Below are positions 1 to 8,960 of a DNA stretch of 64,000 nt, piece after piece. The notes below the pieces were generated by a model, which saw only the letters and a list, made by a program, of their open reading frames with translations, ran no database searches and was not told the origin of the DNA. The stretch is from Kiloniella litopenaei. GTDB lineage: Bacteria; Pseudomonadota; Alphaproteobacteria; Kiloniellales; Kiloniellaceae. Location: the NCBI RefSeq assembly GCF_000982415.1, contig NZ_LANI01000003.1, positions 248,001-312,000 on the forward strand, read 5' to 3'. The position numbers and the translations under genes were made by a program. Position 1 is the stretch's first letter; every line of letters starts with the position of its first letter.

Positions 1-135
1 GGGGTCGACATTGCTCTGGTTCTCCGAATCGTCTATGGCTAAGGAAAGTTGAGTGTAACGATTGCTTTGCGAAACGAAAAGTGACGCCCTCAATTAAAAT
101 GATTTACCTCCACAGGAACCAAGGGTCGACATAAA

Positions 136-1197
136 ATGTCTGTAGATATTGACCAGAACACCAGTCAGTCATCAAATATTGCAAAAAAGCTGGTCATATC
201 CGGTCTTGTCTTATGCGTACTCTTTATCGGCTTTTCCGTGGCCTTTTGGTTTTGGGCAGCAAACCAAATGGAAACAAGCCTGAACAGATGGAGCGAAAAA
301 CAACGATCCCGCGGGTTCGAAATTTCTCATGGCCCCCTATCTATAAGTGGCTTTCCCTTTTTGGTCCAAGCGGATCTGAAAGACCCACAGATAAAATCCC
401 CTGACGGATGGCATTGGCAAACACCTCGTCTAAGTGCAGAAGCAACGCCCTGGTCACCATTAAGCATGACAGTAGATCTCAGCGCAGAACATATTATCGA
501 TGGCCTGCCCAACAATCACCCCGCGATAACAATCAAAAGCAGTCACGCAAAATCCACTGCTCAGCTAACACTGGAAGGCGAACTACTCAACGCCCGACTT
601 CAGGCAGATAAGCTCGTTGTGACGCGCGAAAGCCATCACCCGCTCACCATCACAACACTGGACACAACACTGGGCCCTCTAAAGCCTGCCTCAACTCAAA
701 ACCCGCTTCAAGAATTCAACATCCTCATTAAAGCACAGGATATAAATCATCCTGAACTGGATAAAACACCTTTAAAGGGCCCGATAACTCAGCTCAACAT
801 TGATGGCACACTTTATGGTGCGATTCCGAAAGCCAAGCTGAAAAAAGCCCTTCACACATGGCGGGATACAGGTGGTTTCCTGTCTCTTCACGATATGAGT
901 TTACGCTGGGGCCCTTTGTTGATGGATGCCAAAGGTAAAATGACTGTGGACAATCTGCTCAGGCCTTCAGGCCAGCTTGACAGCAGAATTGAAGGCGCTG
1001 GGGCCGTTGTCAAAAAACTGGAGAAAACCGGCCTTATCAATAAAGGGCAAAGCTTTGGTATAAAGCTATCGCTGGCAGCATTGGGTAAAACCAATGAGCG
1101 GGGTCGTCACGAAATAAACGTACCGCTTGTTATGCAAGACGGCTGGCTTTCTATTGGCCCTGTCACCTTGCTGCGATTGCCACCTGTCGCCCAATAA
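136..1197 (+). CDS. DUF2125 domain-containing membrane-anchored protein
   Basis: Protein of 353 residues. It has a short polar N-terminus, one hydrophobic segment at about residues 19-42, and a long soluble region made of beta-rich stretches such as HGPLSISGFPF near residue 65. This layout and sequence match the DUF2125 family common in Alphaproteobacteria. The soluble part should lie in the periplasm, held by the N-terminal membrane segment. The function of the family is not known to me. The ATG at 136 is preceded by AAGGG about nine bases upstream. The gene converges on tyrA and shares a bidirectional terminator with it. Confidence 0.85.
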   Translation: MSVDIDQNTSQSSNIAKKLVISGLVLCVLFIGFSVAFWFWAANQMETSLNRWSEKQRSRGFEISHGPLSISGFPFLVQADLKDPQIKSPDGWHWQTPRLSAEATPWSPLSMTVDLSAEHIIDGLPNNHPAITIKSSHAKSTAQLTLEGELLNARLQADKLVVTRESHHPLTITTLDTTLGPLKPASTQNPLQEFNILIKAQDINHPELDKTPLKGPITQLNIDGTLYGAIPKAKLKKALHTWRDTGGFLSLHDMSLRWGPLLMDAKGKMTVDNLLRPSGQLDSRIEGAGAVVKKLEKTGLINKGQSFGIKLSLAALGKTNERGRHEINVPLVMQDGWLSIGPVTLLRLPPVAQ

Positions 1198-1235
1198 AAG
1201 TCCTGAATAAAAGCCCAGAATAATAAGCCAAGTTG

Positions 1236-1269
1236 AAAAAAGCTCACCTCGATAGAAGTGAGCTTTTTT
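1236..1269. terminator. Bidirectional intrinsic terminator between DUF2125 gene and tyrA
   Basis: A perfect 12-bp inverted repeat (AAAAAAGCTCAC at 1236-1247 and GTGAGCTTTTTT at 1258-1269) has a 10-base loop. The stem gives a T-run on both strands, which fits the convergent genes on either side. Confidence 0.85.
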
Positions 1270-1276
1270 ATGATGA

Positions 1277-2209
1277 TCAATCCTGAGCGTTATCAGGTTC
1301 TCGTGCATCAAAGGTACCCGCCTGATGGGCATCAACAATACCACGACGAATATCACGGGTTTTCCGAAAGCGATCTTCCAGAACATCGCCCTCTCCCCAT
1401 CGTACAGCGCGTTGTAACACCGACAGGTCTTCGGAAAATCTTTGCAGCATTTCCAGAACGGCCTCGCGATTGTTCAAGAACACATCGCGCCACATAATGG
1501 GATCAGAGGCCGCAATTCGTGTAAAATCACGAAAACCACCCGCTGAGAACTTCACAACATCAGCCTGTTGGGTTTCCTCCAGATCAGTTGCCGTTCCCAC
1601 AATTGTGTAAGCAATCAAATGTGGTAAATGAGACGTAATGGCCAAAACTTTATCATGATGATGCGCCGTCATGATTTCGACCATACTTCCCATAGCCGTC
1701 CAGTAATCAGTGATGCGATCAAGCGCCTTGCTGTTGGTTCCAGGAACCGGAGTTAAGATACACCAGCGTCCTTCAAACAGCTCTGCAAAGCCTGCTTCTG
1801 GTCCAGAATGCTCGGTACCTGCAATCGGGTGCCCCGGGACAAAGTGGATGCCGTCAGGAAGATGTGGTCCCACATCACGAATAACAGACTCTTTGACCGA
1901 GCCAACATCTGTGACAATAGCACCTTCCTTCAAAGACGGCGCCATTGCACACGCCAGATCATCATAAGTGCTAACCGGAGTGCAAAGGATAACCAGATCA
2001 GCATCGACAACTGCTTCAGCTGGTGTTTCATAGATCGCGTCAACCAAGCCCAACCGCATGGCTGTATCGCGTGTACCTTGGCTACGGGCACAGGCAACAA
2101 TTTCCTTTGCCAGGCCATTTTTACGGGTCGCTCTGGCCAGTGATGAGCCAATCAACCCAATCCCGACCAAAGCGATTTTATTAAAAAGTGGATCTTTTTT
2201 TTCAGTCAT
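1277..2209 (-). CDS. tyrA: Prephenate/arogenate dehydrogenase (TyrA/TyrC family)
   Basis: Oxidative decarboxylation of prephenate or arogenate on the way to tyrosine, in the cytoplasm. The 310-residue protein opens with a Rossmann fold showing GIGLIG at residues 16-21. It carries the family motif around the catalytic histidine (HPIAGTEHSGPEAGF, near residue 130) and the usual all-helical C-terminal half. It has no fused chorismate mutase or ACT domain, which suits the separate chorismate mutase upstream. The start overlaps the end of hisC by 8 bases, so the two are probably translated from one message. Whether it prefers prephenate or arogenate cannot be read from the sequence. Confidence 0.93.
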   Translation of the reverse strand: MTEKKDPLFNKIALVGIGLIGSSLARATRKNGLAKEIVACARSQGTRDTAMRLGLVDAIYETPAEAVVDADLVILCTPVSTYDDLACAMAPSLKEGAIVTDVGSVKESVIRDVGPHLPDGIHFVPGHPIAGTEHSGPEAGFAELFEGRWCILTPVPGTNSKALDRITDYWTAMGSMVEIMTAHHHDKVLAITSHLPHLIAYTIVGTATDLEETQQADVVKFSAGGFRDFTRIAASDPIMWRDVFLNNREAVLEMLQRFSEDLSVLQRAVRWGEGDVLEDRFRKTRDIRRGIVDAHQAGTFDAREPDNAQD

Positions 2210-3284
2210 TGATAAATGCGGTGAGACTATCGACCACCACCCTCATCTCTTCTTCGGTTCCGATTGAAATACGAATATGTTCAGCCAATCCATAGGCAGA
2301 CATGCCACGCACCAGAACGCCTTTGTTTTTCAGGAATGCCAGAGCTTCTGCCGCACGTTCGCCAGAACCAAAGTTCACAAGCACAAAGTTACCGACAGAA
2401 TCATGCGTCCCTAGCCCCAGTTCGGACACCTGTTGGCGGAACCAGTTAAGCAGACGATTATTAAGCTCTTTTGACCGGGTAATGTGTTCTTTATCCTTGA
2501 TCGCCGCGACACCTGCGGACTGTGCAGCCAAACTGACATTAAAAGGGCCGCGAACACGGTTGAGAACATCAGCAACCTCGGCAGAACAATAGGCCCACCC
2601 CAACCGAAGCGACGCAAGACCGTGTATCTTGGAGAACGTGCGTGTCATTACCACATTATCGTTCTCTTCAACCAAGGCTGCACCATTTATGTAATCGGCA
2701 TTATCAACGTATTCGCAATAGGCAGCATCAATGACCAACAACACATCATCCCGTAGCTCGGCACGCAGCCTTCGCAATTCGGTTTCGGTAATGTAGCTTC
2801 CTGTCGGGTTGTTCGGGTTTGCCAAGAACATAATGCGTGTTTTATCGGTCACCGCTGCCAACATGGCATCGATATCAATACGCAGATCTGTTTCATTGGC
2901 TTTGACAGGGACACCCCCGGCAATTTTGGTGCCAATCGGGTACATCAAAAAGCCGTGTTCGTTATAGACGACTTCGTCATCAACACCGACATAAGCGTTA
3001 ATCAAAAGGCCCAACAATTCATCAGAACCGGCACCACAGACAATTCTTTCTGCATCCAGATCTTCTGCTTCCGCAATACCTGTTCTCAGTAAATAAGAGC
3101 CACCGTCCGGATATCGATGAAGGTCTTCTGCAATCGCCAGATAAGCTTTTTTAGCCGCGTCTGAAGCACCAAGTGGGTTTTCATTCGAAGCCAAGCGGCA
3201 AATCCGATCGACACCTTCAACTTTAGATTCTCCACCAACGTAAGGGGATACATCCATAATTCCGGGTTGCGGTTTTAAAGCCAT
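2202..3284 (-). CDS. hisC: Histidinol-phosphate aminotransferase, class I/II fold
   Basis: PLP-dependent transaminase of 360 residues. It converts imidazole acetol phosphate to histidinol phosphate. Homologues placed beside tyrA often also act on aromatic keto acids. LASNENPLG at about 31-39 is the family N-terminal signature, NPNNPTG at 156-162 is conserved, and the PLP lysine is K219 in TFSKIHGLASLRLG. It lies between the chorismate mutase gene (52 bases upstream) and tyrA (8-base overlap), so an aromatic amino acid role is likely besides histidine synthesis. This dual role is inference. Confidence 0.93.
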   Translation of the reverse strand: MALKPQPGIMDVSPYVGGESKVEGVDRICRLASNENPLGASDAAKKAYLAIAEDLHRYPDGGSYLLRTGIAEAEDLDAERIVCGAGSDELLGLLINAYVGVDDEVVYNEHGFLMYPIGTKIAGGVPVKANETDLRIDIDAMLAAVTDKTRIMFLANPNNPTGSYITETELRRLRAELRDDVLLVIDAAYCEYVDNADYINGAALVEENDNVVMTRTFSKIHGLASLRLGWAYCSAEVADVLNRVRGPFNVSLAAQSAGVAAIKDKEHITRSKELNNRLLNWFRQQVSELGLGTHDSVGNFVLVNFGSGERAAEALAFLKNKGVLVRGMSAYGLAEHIRISIGTEEEMRVVVDSLTAFIND

Positions 3285-3336
3285 TTTAAAAACTCTCTTA
3301 TTTTACTGAATCGTTATCGGCAACGTGCCGATGAAA

Positions 3337-4182
3337 TTATGCGTCCGTTAATGGAACTGCATAACCACCGATTGTCCAGGCATGTGTAATTCTTTGATCA
3401 GACAATTCGGCTAGTTTGGCCAGGCGCTCATCACCTGGGGCCACATAATCATCCACTTCAATCAGCTGTAAACATACTGATGGATCCGGCGTGTGAATTT
3501 GAATATTGACGGGCTTCAAATCTGATTTTTCCAACAGGCTCGTCAAGGTTGAGCGAGACAAAGGTTCAGCGGATTCAACAACGACATAACTACGATCATG
3601 CCCCGTTTCTTCCTGAGCACTCAATCCAACGATAACCGCCTCTGGTCCATCCGTTCTGGACATCTGATAAAATGGTAATCGTGCAATAATTCTGGCATTG
3701 GTCGCCCCTTCACCCTGGGCAAGAGAAAGCCACCAAGGATTACCTTCCCCGGCCTGAGGCAAGGGAAGAATGCCCGCAGTTGCAGCACCATCGGTTACTT
3801 CGCGCAAGACACTCATTACAGTTTGGCGGCTAGAGATCGGCGTCTCCATGCCAAAGTGTTCACGAGACAAATCATAATAAGTATTATCGCCCTCGGGGAC
3901 ATGTACAGAGACTGAAAATCTGCTTTCCAGCTGTAATGTACTTGCAAAAATCTCTCGCCATAGACGAACAATTGCAGACTTCGGCAAAATGCCGTCATGC
4001 CGTTTAATAAGATAGCGCAGGACCTCAGCCTCTCTTCCTGCATCAAGACTTGTCGAAGGTTGCCCCTTTTCCTTTACGATTGATTGGACCACCTCAGCCC
4101 TTTTCATCAAAAGGTCATGAATCTGATTGTCGATTTCATCAATCTGATTTCGCAAGGAAGAAAGCTTATCTTTTTCAGACAT
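3337..4182 (-). CDS. Chorismate mutase (AroQ) with degenerate prephenate-dehydratase-like C-terminal region
   Basis: Protein of 281 residues. Residues 1-95 form an AroQ-type chorismate mutase: R11, R28, a lysine at 37-39 and R50 align by position with the catalytic residues of the E. coli P-protein mutase domain. The rest keeps the rhythm of a prephenate dehydratase (a FSVSVHVPEGDNT start, then an ILPLPQ stretch where PDT has VVPIENS). It lacks the catalytic Thr-Arg-Phe motif and ends in an ACT-like segment. It probably makes prephenate for the tyrA and hisC products downstream. Prephenate dehydratase activity is supplied by the separate pheA at 50762-51610. The tail may be regulatory. Confidence 0.85.
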   Translation of the reverse strand: MSEKDKLSSLRNQIDEIDNQIHDLLMKRAEVVQSIVKEKGQPSTSLDAGREAEVLRYLIKRHDGILPKSAIVRLWREIFASTLQLESRFSVSVHVPEGDNTYYDLSREHFGMETPISSRQTVMSVLREVTDGAATAGILPLPQAGEGNPWWLSLAQGEGATNARIIARLPFYQMSRTDGPEAVIVGLSAQEETGHDRSYVVVESAEPLSRSTLTSLLEKSDLKPVNIQIHTPDPSVCLQLIEVDDYVAPGDERLAKLAELSDQRITHAWTIGGYAVPLTDA

Positions 4183-4311
4183 AATTTTTAAAGGCCTGTT
4201 ATTCTCAATCCCAGAAAAGAGATAGACATAGAGGGGGGGAAAAGTAAAAGAAAAGATTCAGGTATTCAGCTCAGTTTCACATCAAAAAAGTTTAACATTA
4301 TAATATCACAC

Positions 4312-5073
4312 CTATTTCAATTTTGATGCACGAGGGGTGTTTGACGCTTTCTGGTATGCCTGTGGTGCGCTCACCAAACTTGTGCGACGAACACTGTGAA
4401 CTTTTTTAGGGGTCCCAGGAACATACAATTGCTTACCCGCCTCTACCGTTAAAACACCCGCGAAGGTTGGGAAAAACCTTTTCCCCATTCGCTCCCAAGC
4501 CGGGGCAGATTGAAGAAAGGTCAATCGTTGACTTGGTGGCACATACAAAGAACGATTAGTGCTCATGGGAACAAAAAGTGCATCATCCAACAGTTGAGAT
4601 ATTTGCGATCTGCTAAAAGGATGCCCCCACCCAAACGGTGTTTTGTCAACACGCGCCCAAATACCCCGCCGGTTCGGCGCAACAATTAACAATCGCCCAT
4701 CACTTGTCAGGACTCGCCATATCTCCCTCAACATATCTCGCAAATATTCACTACTTTCCAGACCATGTACCAACAATACTCTGTCGATTGAATAATCTGG
4801 TAGAGGGAGTTTTGTTTCATCCACCAAGGATGTTTTTCCCGGTCCACCACGAGGCCAATGACAGACCCCCTGTGACGCAGGCATAAAGGCAAGAACGCGG
4901 TCCGCTTCGTCTTCAAACTGGGTGAGATAAGGCGTGGTATAACCAAGCCCCAAGACAGATTTCCCCTTTAGGTTTTTCCAATGTTCGCGAATATTACCAC
5001 GAATGACGTGCGCGGCCGTTTCCCCCAACCGGGTGCCGTAAAATCCCTGAAGATCAACAACGTCTGTCCACAT
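4312..5073 (-). CDS. SAM-dependent methyltransferase, class I
   Basis: Protein of 253 residues with a class I methyltransferase core: a glycine-containing motif I region (SVLGLGYTTPYL, near residue 40), an LPLPDYSIDRVLLVHGLE stretch around residue 92 typical of the Methyltransf_11 family, and a LTSDGRLLIVAPNRRG strand-turn near residue 125. Motif I is atypical, so cofactor binding is less certain than usual. The substrate is not evident. It is divergent from gloB, an arrangement I recall from other Alphaproteobacteria, which hints at glyoxal or glutathione-related metabolism without proving it. Confidence 0.8.
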   Translation of the reverse strand: MWTDVVDLQGFYGTRLGETAAHVIRGNIREHWKNLKGKSVLGLGYTTPYLTQFEDEADRVLAFMPASQGVCHWPRGGPGKTSLVDETKLPLPDYSIDRVLLVHGLESSEYLRDMLREIWRVLTSDGRLLIVAPNRRGIWARVDKTPFGWGHPFSRSQISQLLDDALFVPMSTNRSLYVPPSQRLTFLQSAPAWERMGKRFFPTFAGVLTVEAGKQLYVPGTPKKVHSVRRTSLVSAPQAYQKASNTPRASKLK

Positions 5074-5255
5074 TATTTTCTCTGCTTCTCACCAGATATT
5101 TGTGTCGCCATAAACCAGCAGCGAAAATCATAATCAAAAAAAAAATCAACCGTCGATCTTTAAAACATAGGTCGCTAAGATCACCTTAACAAATGAAAAG
5201 CCAAAAACGCTTTCAGATTTTTATATCCTTAGGCACCTATAATTGGGGAAACACA

Positions 5256-6020
5256 ATGCTTGATGTCAGACAGATCCCTATATTGAGCGATAACTACAGT
5301 TATCTGATCAAAGATACAGACACAGGCGCTGTTGCCGTTATAGACCCCGGTGTTTCAGATCAAATTCTTGAACAAGCAGACGAACTGGGCTGGATGATCA
5401 CTGATGTCATTCTAACACATCATCATTATGACCATATTGATGGACTTGCAGACATAAAACAAAGAACCAACGCAAAGGTAACAGGCCCCAAAAAAGATCA
5501 ACATCGGATTGATGGCATAGATATTCTTGTGGATGGTGGGGACAGCATTCTCTTTGGATCAAAAACAGCAAAAGTATTTTATGTACCAGGCCATACTTTG
5601 GGGCACATTGCCTACTGGTTTGAAGACGACAACATCCTGTTTCCCGGTGATAGCCTTTTCTCACTAGGATGCGGGCGCCTGTTCGAAGGCACGCCGGAAA
5701 TGATGTGGCAATCTCTTCAACAATATCTTTCTCTTCCGGAAAATACGCTCATCTATTCAGCACATGAATACACTCTTTCAAATGCAGAATTTTCGTTAAC
5801 GGTAGATCCGGAAAATGCTGATCTGAAAAAGAGAGTTGAAAAGATCAGGAGACTGCGAAAAGATGGCCAACCAACAGTACCAAGCTTATTAAGTGAAGAA
5901 TTAAAAACCAATCCTTTCCTTCGACCGGGCGATACCGGAATTAGAAAAGAGCTGAACATGCCCACGGCGACAGATGCGGATGTGTTCAAGGAAATACGCA
6001 AACGCAAAGACAACTTTTAG
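5256..6020 (+). CDS. gloB: Hydroxyacylglutathione hydrolase (glyoxalase II)
   Basis: Hydrolyses S-lactoylglutathione to lactate and glutathione, the second step of methylglyoxal detoxification. The metallo-beta-lactamase fold shows LTHHHYDHIDG (metal ligands), GHTLGHIAYW, FPGDSLFSLGCGRLFEGT and the HEYTLSNAEF motif specific to glyoxalase II. The reading frame is open from 5193, but the ATG at 5256 gives the standard 254-residue protein starting MLDVRQIPILSDNY and has GGGGAA about six bases upstream, so I use it. A glutathione S-transferase gene follows in the same direction. Confidence 0.95.
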   Translation: MLDVRQIPILSDNYSYLIKDTDTGAVAVIDPGVSDQILEQADELGWMITDVILTHHHYDHIDGLADIKQRTNAKVTGPKKDQHRIDGIDILVDGGDSILFGSKTAKVFYVPGHTLGHIAYWFEDDNILFPGDSLFSLGCGRLFEGTPEMMWQSLQQYLSLPENTLIYSAHEYTLSNAEFSLTVDPENADLKKRVEKIRRLRKDGQPTVPSLLSEELKTNPFLRPGDTGIRKELNMPTATDADVFKEIRKRKDNF

Positions 6021-6080
6021 TTATCCCTCACGAAACGCCATCAGGCACTTAGCAGTAACGTTCTTCGTACCGGAGTTATA

Positions 6081-6698
6081 ATGTATTTATGTTTTTCCCC
6101 CACATCCCCCTATGTCCGCAAAGTGCTTATGCTTGCCATGGAAAAAGGGTTGGACAGTGAAATCAATCTTGTCCCCATGGGCACCTTCACAAAAGAATCA
6201 GAGATTTGGCAGAAAAACCCACTTGGAAAGGTACCTGCACTTGAAACCCGCGAGGGTACAGTTCTATGTGATTCGCCCTTGATCTGTGAATATTTGGAAA
6301 GCTTGAACCAATCGCCTTCTCTAGTTCCCTCGTCAGGCGATGCACGTTGGAAAGCTCTCAACTTTCATGCCCTAGCAGATGGCGTTATGGATGCCAGCCT
6401 TTTAAGAACAATGGAGCGTCGTCAACGCCCTAGTGAACATCAGCTTGAGTCTGTGCATGAAGCTCAAAAATTCAAGATCGATACAACGTTGGACGTATTT
6501 GAAAAAGCCGTAACAGACAAAACGCTCGGGAATGATTTTGGCCTCGCAGAAATCAGCCTTGCCTGTGCACTCGCTTACCTGGACTTCCGGTATGCAGATG
6601 AAGACTGGCGTTCAAACCGTCCGAACCTTTCCAATTGGTTCAAGGCTATTTCAGAACGACCCTCCTTCGTAAAAACATCCCCGCCCGCAGGTTCCTGA
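6081..6698 (+). CDS. Glutathione S-transferase family protein
   Basis: Protein of 205 residues with the two-domain cytosolic GST layout. The N-terminal thioredoxin-like half has SPTSPYVRKV at the glutathione site, GKVPALE with the cis-proline, and LCDSPLICEYLE. A helical C-terminal domain follows. The substrate is unknown. It sits 60 bases after gloB and 4 bases before a DUF985 cupin gene, suggesting one transcript for small-molecule detoxification. Confidence 0.9.
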   Translation: MYLCFSPTSPYVRKVLMLAMEKGLDSEINLVPMGTFTKESEIWQKNPLGKVPALETREGTVLCDSPLICEYLESLNQSPSLVPSSGDARWKALNFHALADGVMDASLLRTMERRQRPSEHQLESVHEAQKFKIDTTLDVFEKAVTDKTLGNDFGLAEISLACALAYLDFRYADEDWRSNRPNLSNWFKAISERPSFVKTSPPAGS

Positions 6699-6702
6699 AG
6701 TT

Positions 6703-7143
6703 ATGCCTAAAGATCCAAAGGGCTATTCTGCGCAAGAGATAATCAAACATCTCGACCTTCAACCCCATCCGGAAGGTGGTTGGTACAAGGAAACCTATCG
6801 CCATCAGCCTGCCGATGGTAGTAGAGGCGACCAAACAGCTATTTTCTTTTTACTGGAAAAGGGCCAAGGCTCTCATTGGCACAAAGTTGATGCCGTAGAG
6901 ATGTGGCACTGGTACGCAGGTAGCTCCCTTAGCCTGAGATCTCATGACGGGGAAAAAGAAACCATTGTCACGTTAGGGCCAGACGTTATTGCAGGGCAAA
7001 CACCGCAACACGTCATCCCCAAAGATCATTGGCAAGCTGCCAATGCAGAACAGGGGTGGGTTCTTGTTGGGTGTACAGTCGCACCCGCTTTTGAGTTTGA
7101 CGGCTTCGAGCTGGCTGCCCCTGACTGGACACCAGAGACATAG
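6703..7143 (+). CDS. Cupin family DUF985 protein
   Basis: Protein of 146 residues. LDLQPHPEGGWYKETYR near the N-terminus and SHWHKVDAVEMWHWYAG in the centre are hallmarks of the DUF985 (cupin_5) family, a single small beta barrel. The histidines in the second motif could bind a metal. The biochemical role is not established. It starts 4 bases after the GST stop codon, so it is very likely cotranscribed and perhaps translationally linked with it. Confidence 0.9.
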   Translation: MPKDPKGYSAQEIIKHLDLQPHPEGGWYKETYRHQPADGSRGDQTAIFFLLEKGQGSHWHKVDAVEMWHWYAGSSLSLRSHDGEKETIVTLGPDVIAGQTPQHVIPKDHWQAANAEQGWVLVGCTVAPAFEFDGFELAAPDWTPET

Positions 7144-7185
7144 ATCGGGGGACATGGATCGGATTGAGCTAATCAAAAGGCTATA

Positions 7186-7869
7186 TTACGCTGCGGCATA
7201 GTCCTTTAGCATCATTGAAAGCTGGCGCATATCATCAAAAACGGCATAAGCGCCAGCTTCCATCAACTTCCGCCCTTGCACATTTTTATCCACAATATGC
7301 TCGGCACCAACAAAACCAAGAACCGCAATACCTGCATTCTTGCCCCCAGTAACACCCGTTACTGTATCTTCGATAATCAACGCCTGTTCAGGCTTCACCT
7401 TCATCATTTCACAAGCCATAAGATGTAAATCTGGCGCAGGCTTGGGATGCTCCACCATAGAAGAGCTAAAACGTCTCTCTTTCGGAAAAAACCTTCCCAA
7501 ACCGGTTTTATCCAGCGCACTGTCCAAACGATCGGTACGACTGTTAGAAGCCACACAAAAGGGATGTTCAAGTATTGAAAGTGTTTCCTTGATATAGGGT
7601 AGTGTTTCCAATGCGCCTGCCATTTGATCAATCGTGCCACGCTCGACGATCTGTGCAAAATCTTCCGGCAGCTTAGTGTCAGAAACTTTATTGAAATGAT
7701 CCCTGATGGCATCATCGGTATATCCCGCAAATTGATTGGCAACGTCTTGCGGATTTAACTCAATGTCATAATCCGCCAGTGTCTGGGACACAATCCGGGC
7801 AGCCAGCGCTTCGCTATCAACCAGGACACCATCACAATCAAAAATAACCAGCTCGGGAAAAGTCTTCAT
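7186..7869 (-). CDS. HAD-superfamily phosphatase (phosphoglycolate phosphatase / beta-phosphoglucomutase-like)
   Basis: Protein of 227 residues with all four HAD motifs: DCDGVLVDSE near residue 10 (nucleophile and acid-base aspartates), VASNSR, HPKPAPDLH (motif III lysine) and IEDTVTGVTGGKNAG. The helical cap between motifs I and II is of subclass I. Such proteins hydrolyse small sugar or organic phosphates, but the exact substrate cannot be assigned. It is convergent with the GST-cupin unit and lies downstream of the phaB terminator, so it is probably transcribed on its own. Confidence 0.88.
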   Translation of the reverse strand: MKTFPELVIFDCDGVLVDSEALAARIVSQTLADYDIELNPQDVANQFAGYTDDAIRDHFNKVSDTKLPEDFAQIVERGTIDQMAGALETLPYIKETLSILEHPFCVASNSRTDRLDSALDKTGLGRFFPKERRFSSSMVEHPKPAPDLHLMACEMMKVKPEQALIIEDTVTGVTGGKNAGIAVLGFVGAEHIVDKNVQGRKLMEAGAYAVFDDMRQLSMMLKDYAAA

Positions 7870-7950
7870 AGATCTCTTATCGCGTCCAATAATGTTCCGA
7901 TGTTCGAGAGAATTACCTGTGGTTTATGGCACAATCAAGACAGATAAAAG

Positions 7951-7993
7951 AAAACCCTGTTATCTCAGTAGAGGGCCGAGACAACAGGGTTTT
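7951..7993 (-). terminator. Intrinsic terminator downstream of phaB
   Basis: AAAACCCTGTT at 7951-7961 and AACAGGGTTTT at 7983-7993 form a perfect 11-bp stem, extended by TCTC/GAGA with one unpaired base. On the minus strand the stem is followed by a T-rich run. It ends the phaA-phaB transcription unit. Confidence 0.8.
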
Positions 7994-8041
7994 AACAATA
8001 AAAAGTTTTTGCTCACTTGGAAAAGCACGTTTTGATCGCGC

Positions 8042-8767
8042 TTAATCCATATACTGCCCCCCATTCACGCTAAGGGTTGAGCCTGTGACAAAGCCGGATT
8101 TCTCAGAAGCCAGAAAGACAACACAATCCGCCACCTCTTCCGGCTCACCCAAACGTCCAACAGGTATCTGAGAGATAATCTTGCTATTGAGAATTTCCTC
8201 GGGAACAGCCCGCACCATTTCTGTACCAATATATCCCGGTGCCACAACATTTGCTGTGATCCCCTTGCTTGCATTCTCTTGCGCAATGGACTTGGTAAAC
8301 CCAATTACACCTGCTTTCGCCGCAGCATAGTTGGCCTGACCAAACTGTCCCTTTTGCCCATTGATTGATGAAATACTAATCACCCGCCCGTATTTGCGCT
8401 CACGCATGCCATCAATAACGCCCCGCGTCATATTGAACAGAGAATTGAGATTGGTATCAATCACAGCCTGCCACTTGGCCTGATCCATCTTATGCAACGT
8501 CGTATCCCGTGTGATACCCGCGTTGTTCACAAGAACATCTATTGCGCCTAGTTCTTTCTCTACCTGGGCAATGCCTTCCTGACAGGCGTCGAAATCACCA
8601 ACATCCCATTTAAAAACCGCGATTTTATTTTCATCCCGGAACTTTTGCGCAGCTTCGTCATTCCCTGCATAACTGGCTGCAACACTGTACCCAGCCTCTT
8701 TCAAGGCAATTGAAATGGCCGCACCAATTCCTCTGGTACCTCCGGTTACAAGAGCAACACGAGACAT
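8042..8767 (-). CDS. phaB: Acetoacetyl-CoA reductase (NADPH)
   Basis: Reduces acetoacetyl-CoA to (R)-3-hydroxybutyryl-CoA, the monomer for polyhydroxybutyrate. It is a 241-residue short-chain dehydrogenase with TGGTRGIG at 8-15, NNAG, a serine in VISISSINGQKGQFGQ and the YAAAK catalytic pair. The wording VNNAGITRDTTLHKM and GQFGQANYAAAKAG is typical of PhaB rather than of FabG. It lies downstream of phaA on the same strand, with the PHA synthase genes just beyond. Confidence 0.95.
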   Translation of the reverse strand: MSRVALVTGGTRGIGAAISIALKEAGYSVAASYAGNDEAAQKFRDENKIAVFKWDVGDFDACQEGIAQVEKELGAIDVLVNNAGITRDTTLHKMDQAKWQAVIDTNLNSLFNMTRGVIDGMRERKYGRVISISSINGQKGQFGQANYAAAKAGVIGFTKSIAQENASKGITANVVAPGYIGTEMVRAVPEEILNSKIISQIPVGRLGEPEEVADCVVFLASEKSGFVTGSTLSVNGGQYMD

Positions 8768-8960
8768 TTTTATTTCCCTTCGTTATTTGCTGTCTCAGGG
8801 CAGAGCCCTAAATTTCTGTAACTTAACCCAGGATTTTTGGACAAAATCGCGAGGCCTCCACAAAAAAGGGCCGCCCCAAGAAACAAAGGCAGCCCATCCA
8901 CAAAGAGTTGCTGCCGATGATATTTTTGCTTTTGTTTCATCGACAGCCTCCCTGATTTCC

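Noticed and set aside
1-11. Possible start of a minus-strand gene (ATGTCGACCC) running out of the window
   Set aside because: Only four codons are visible, so it cannot be supported as a gene.
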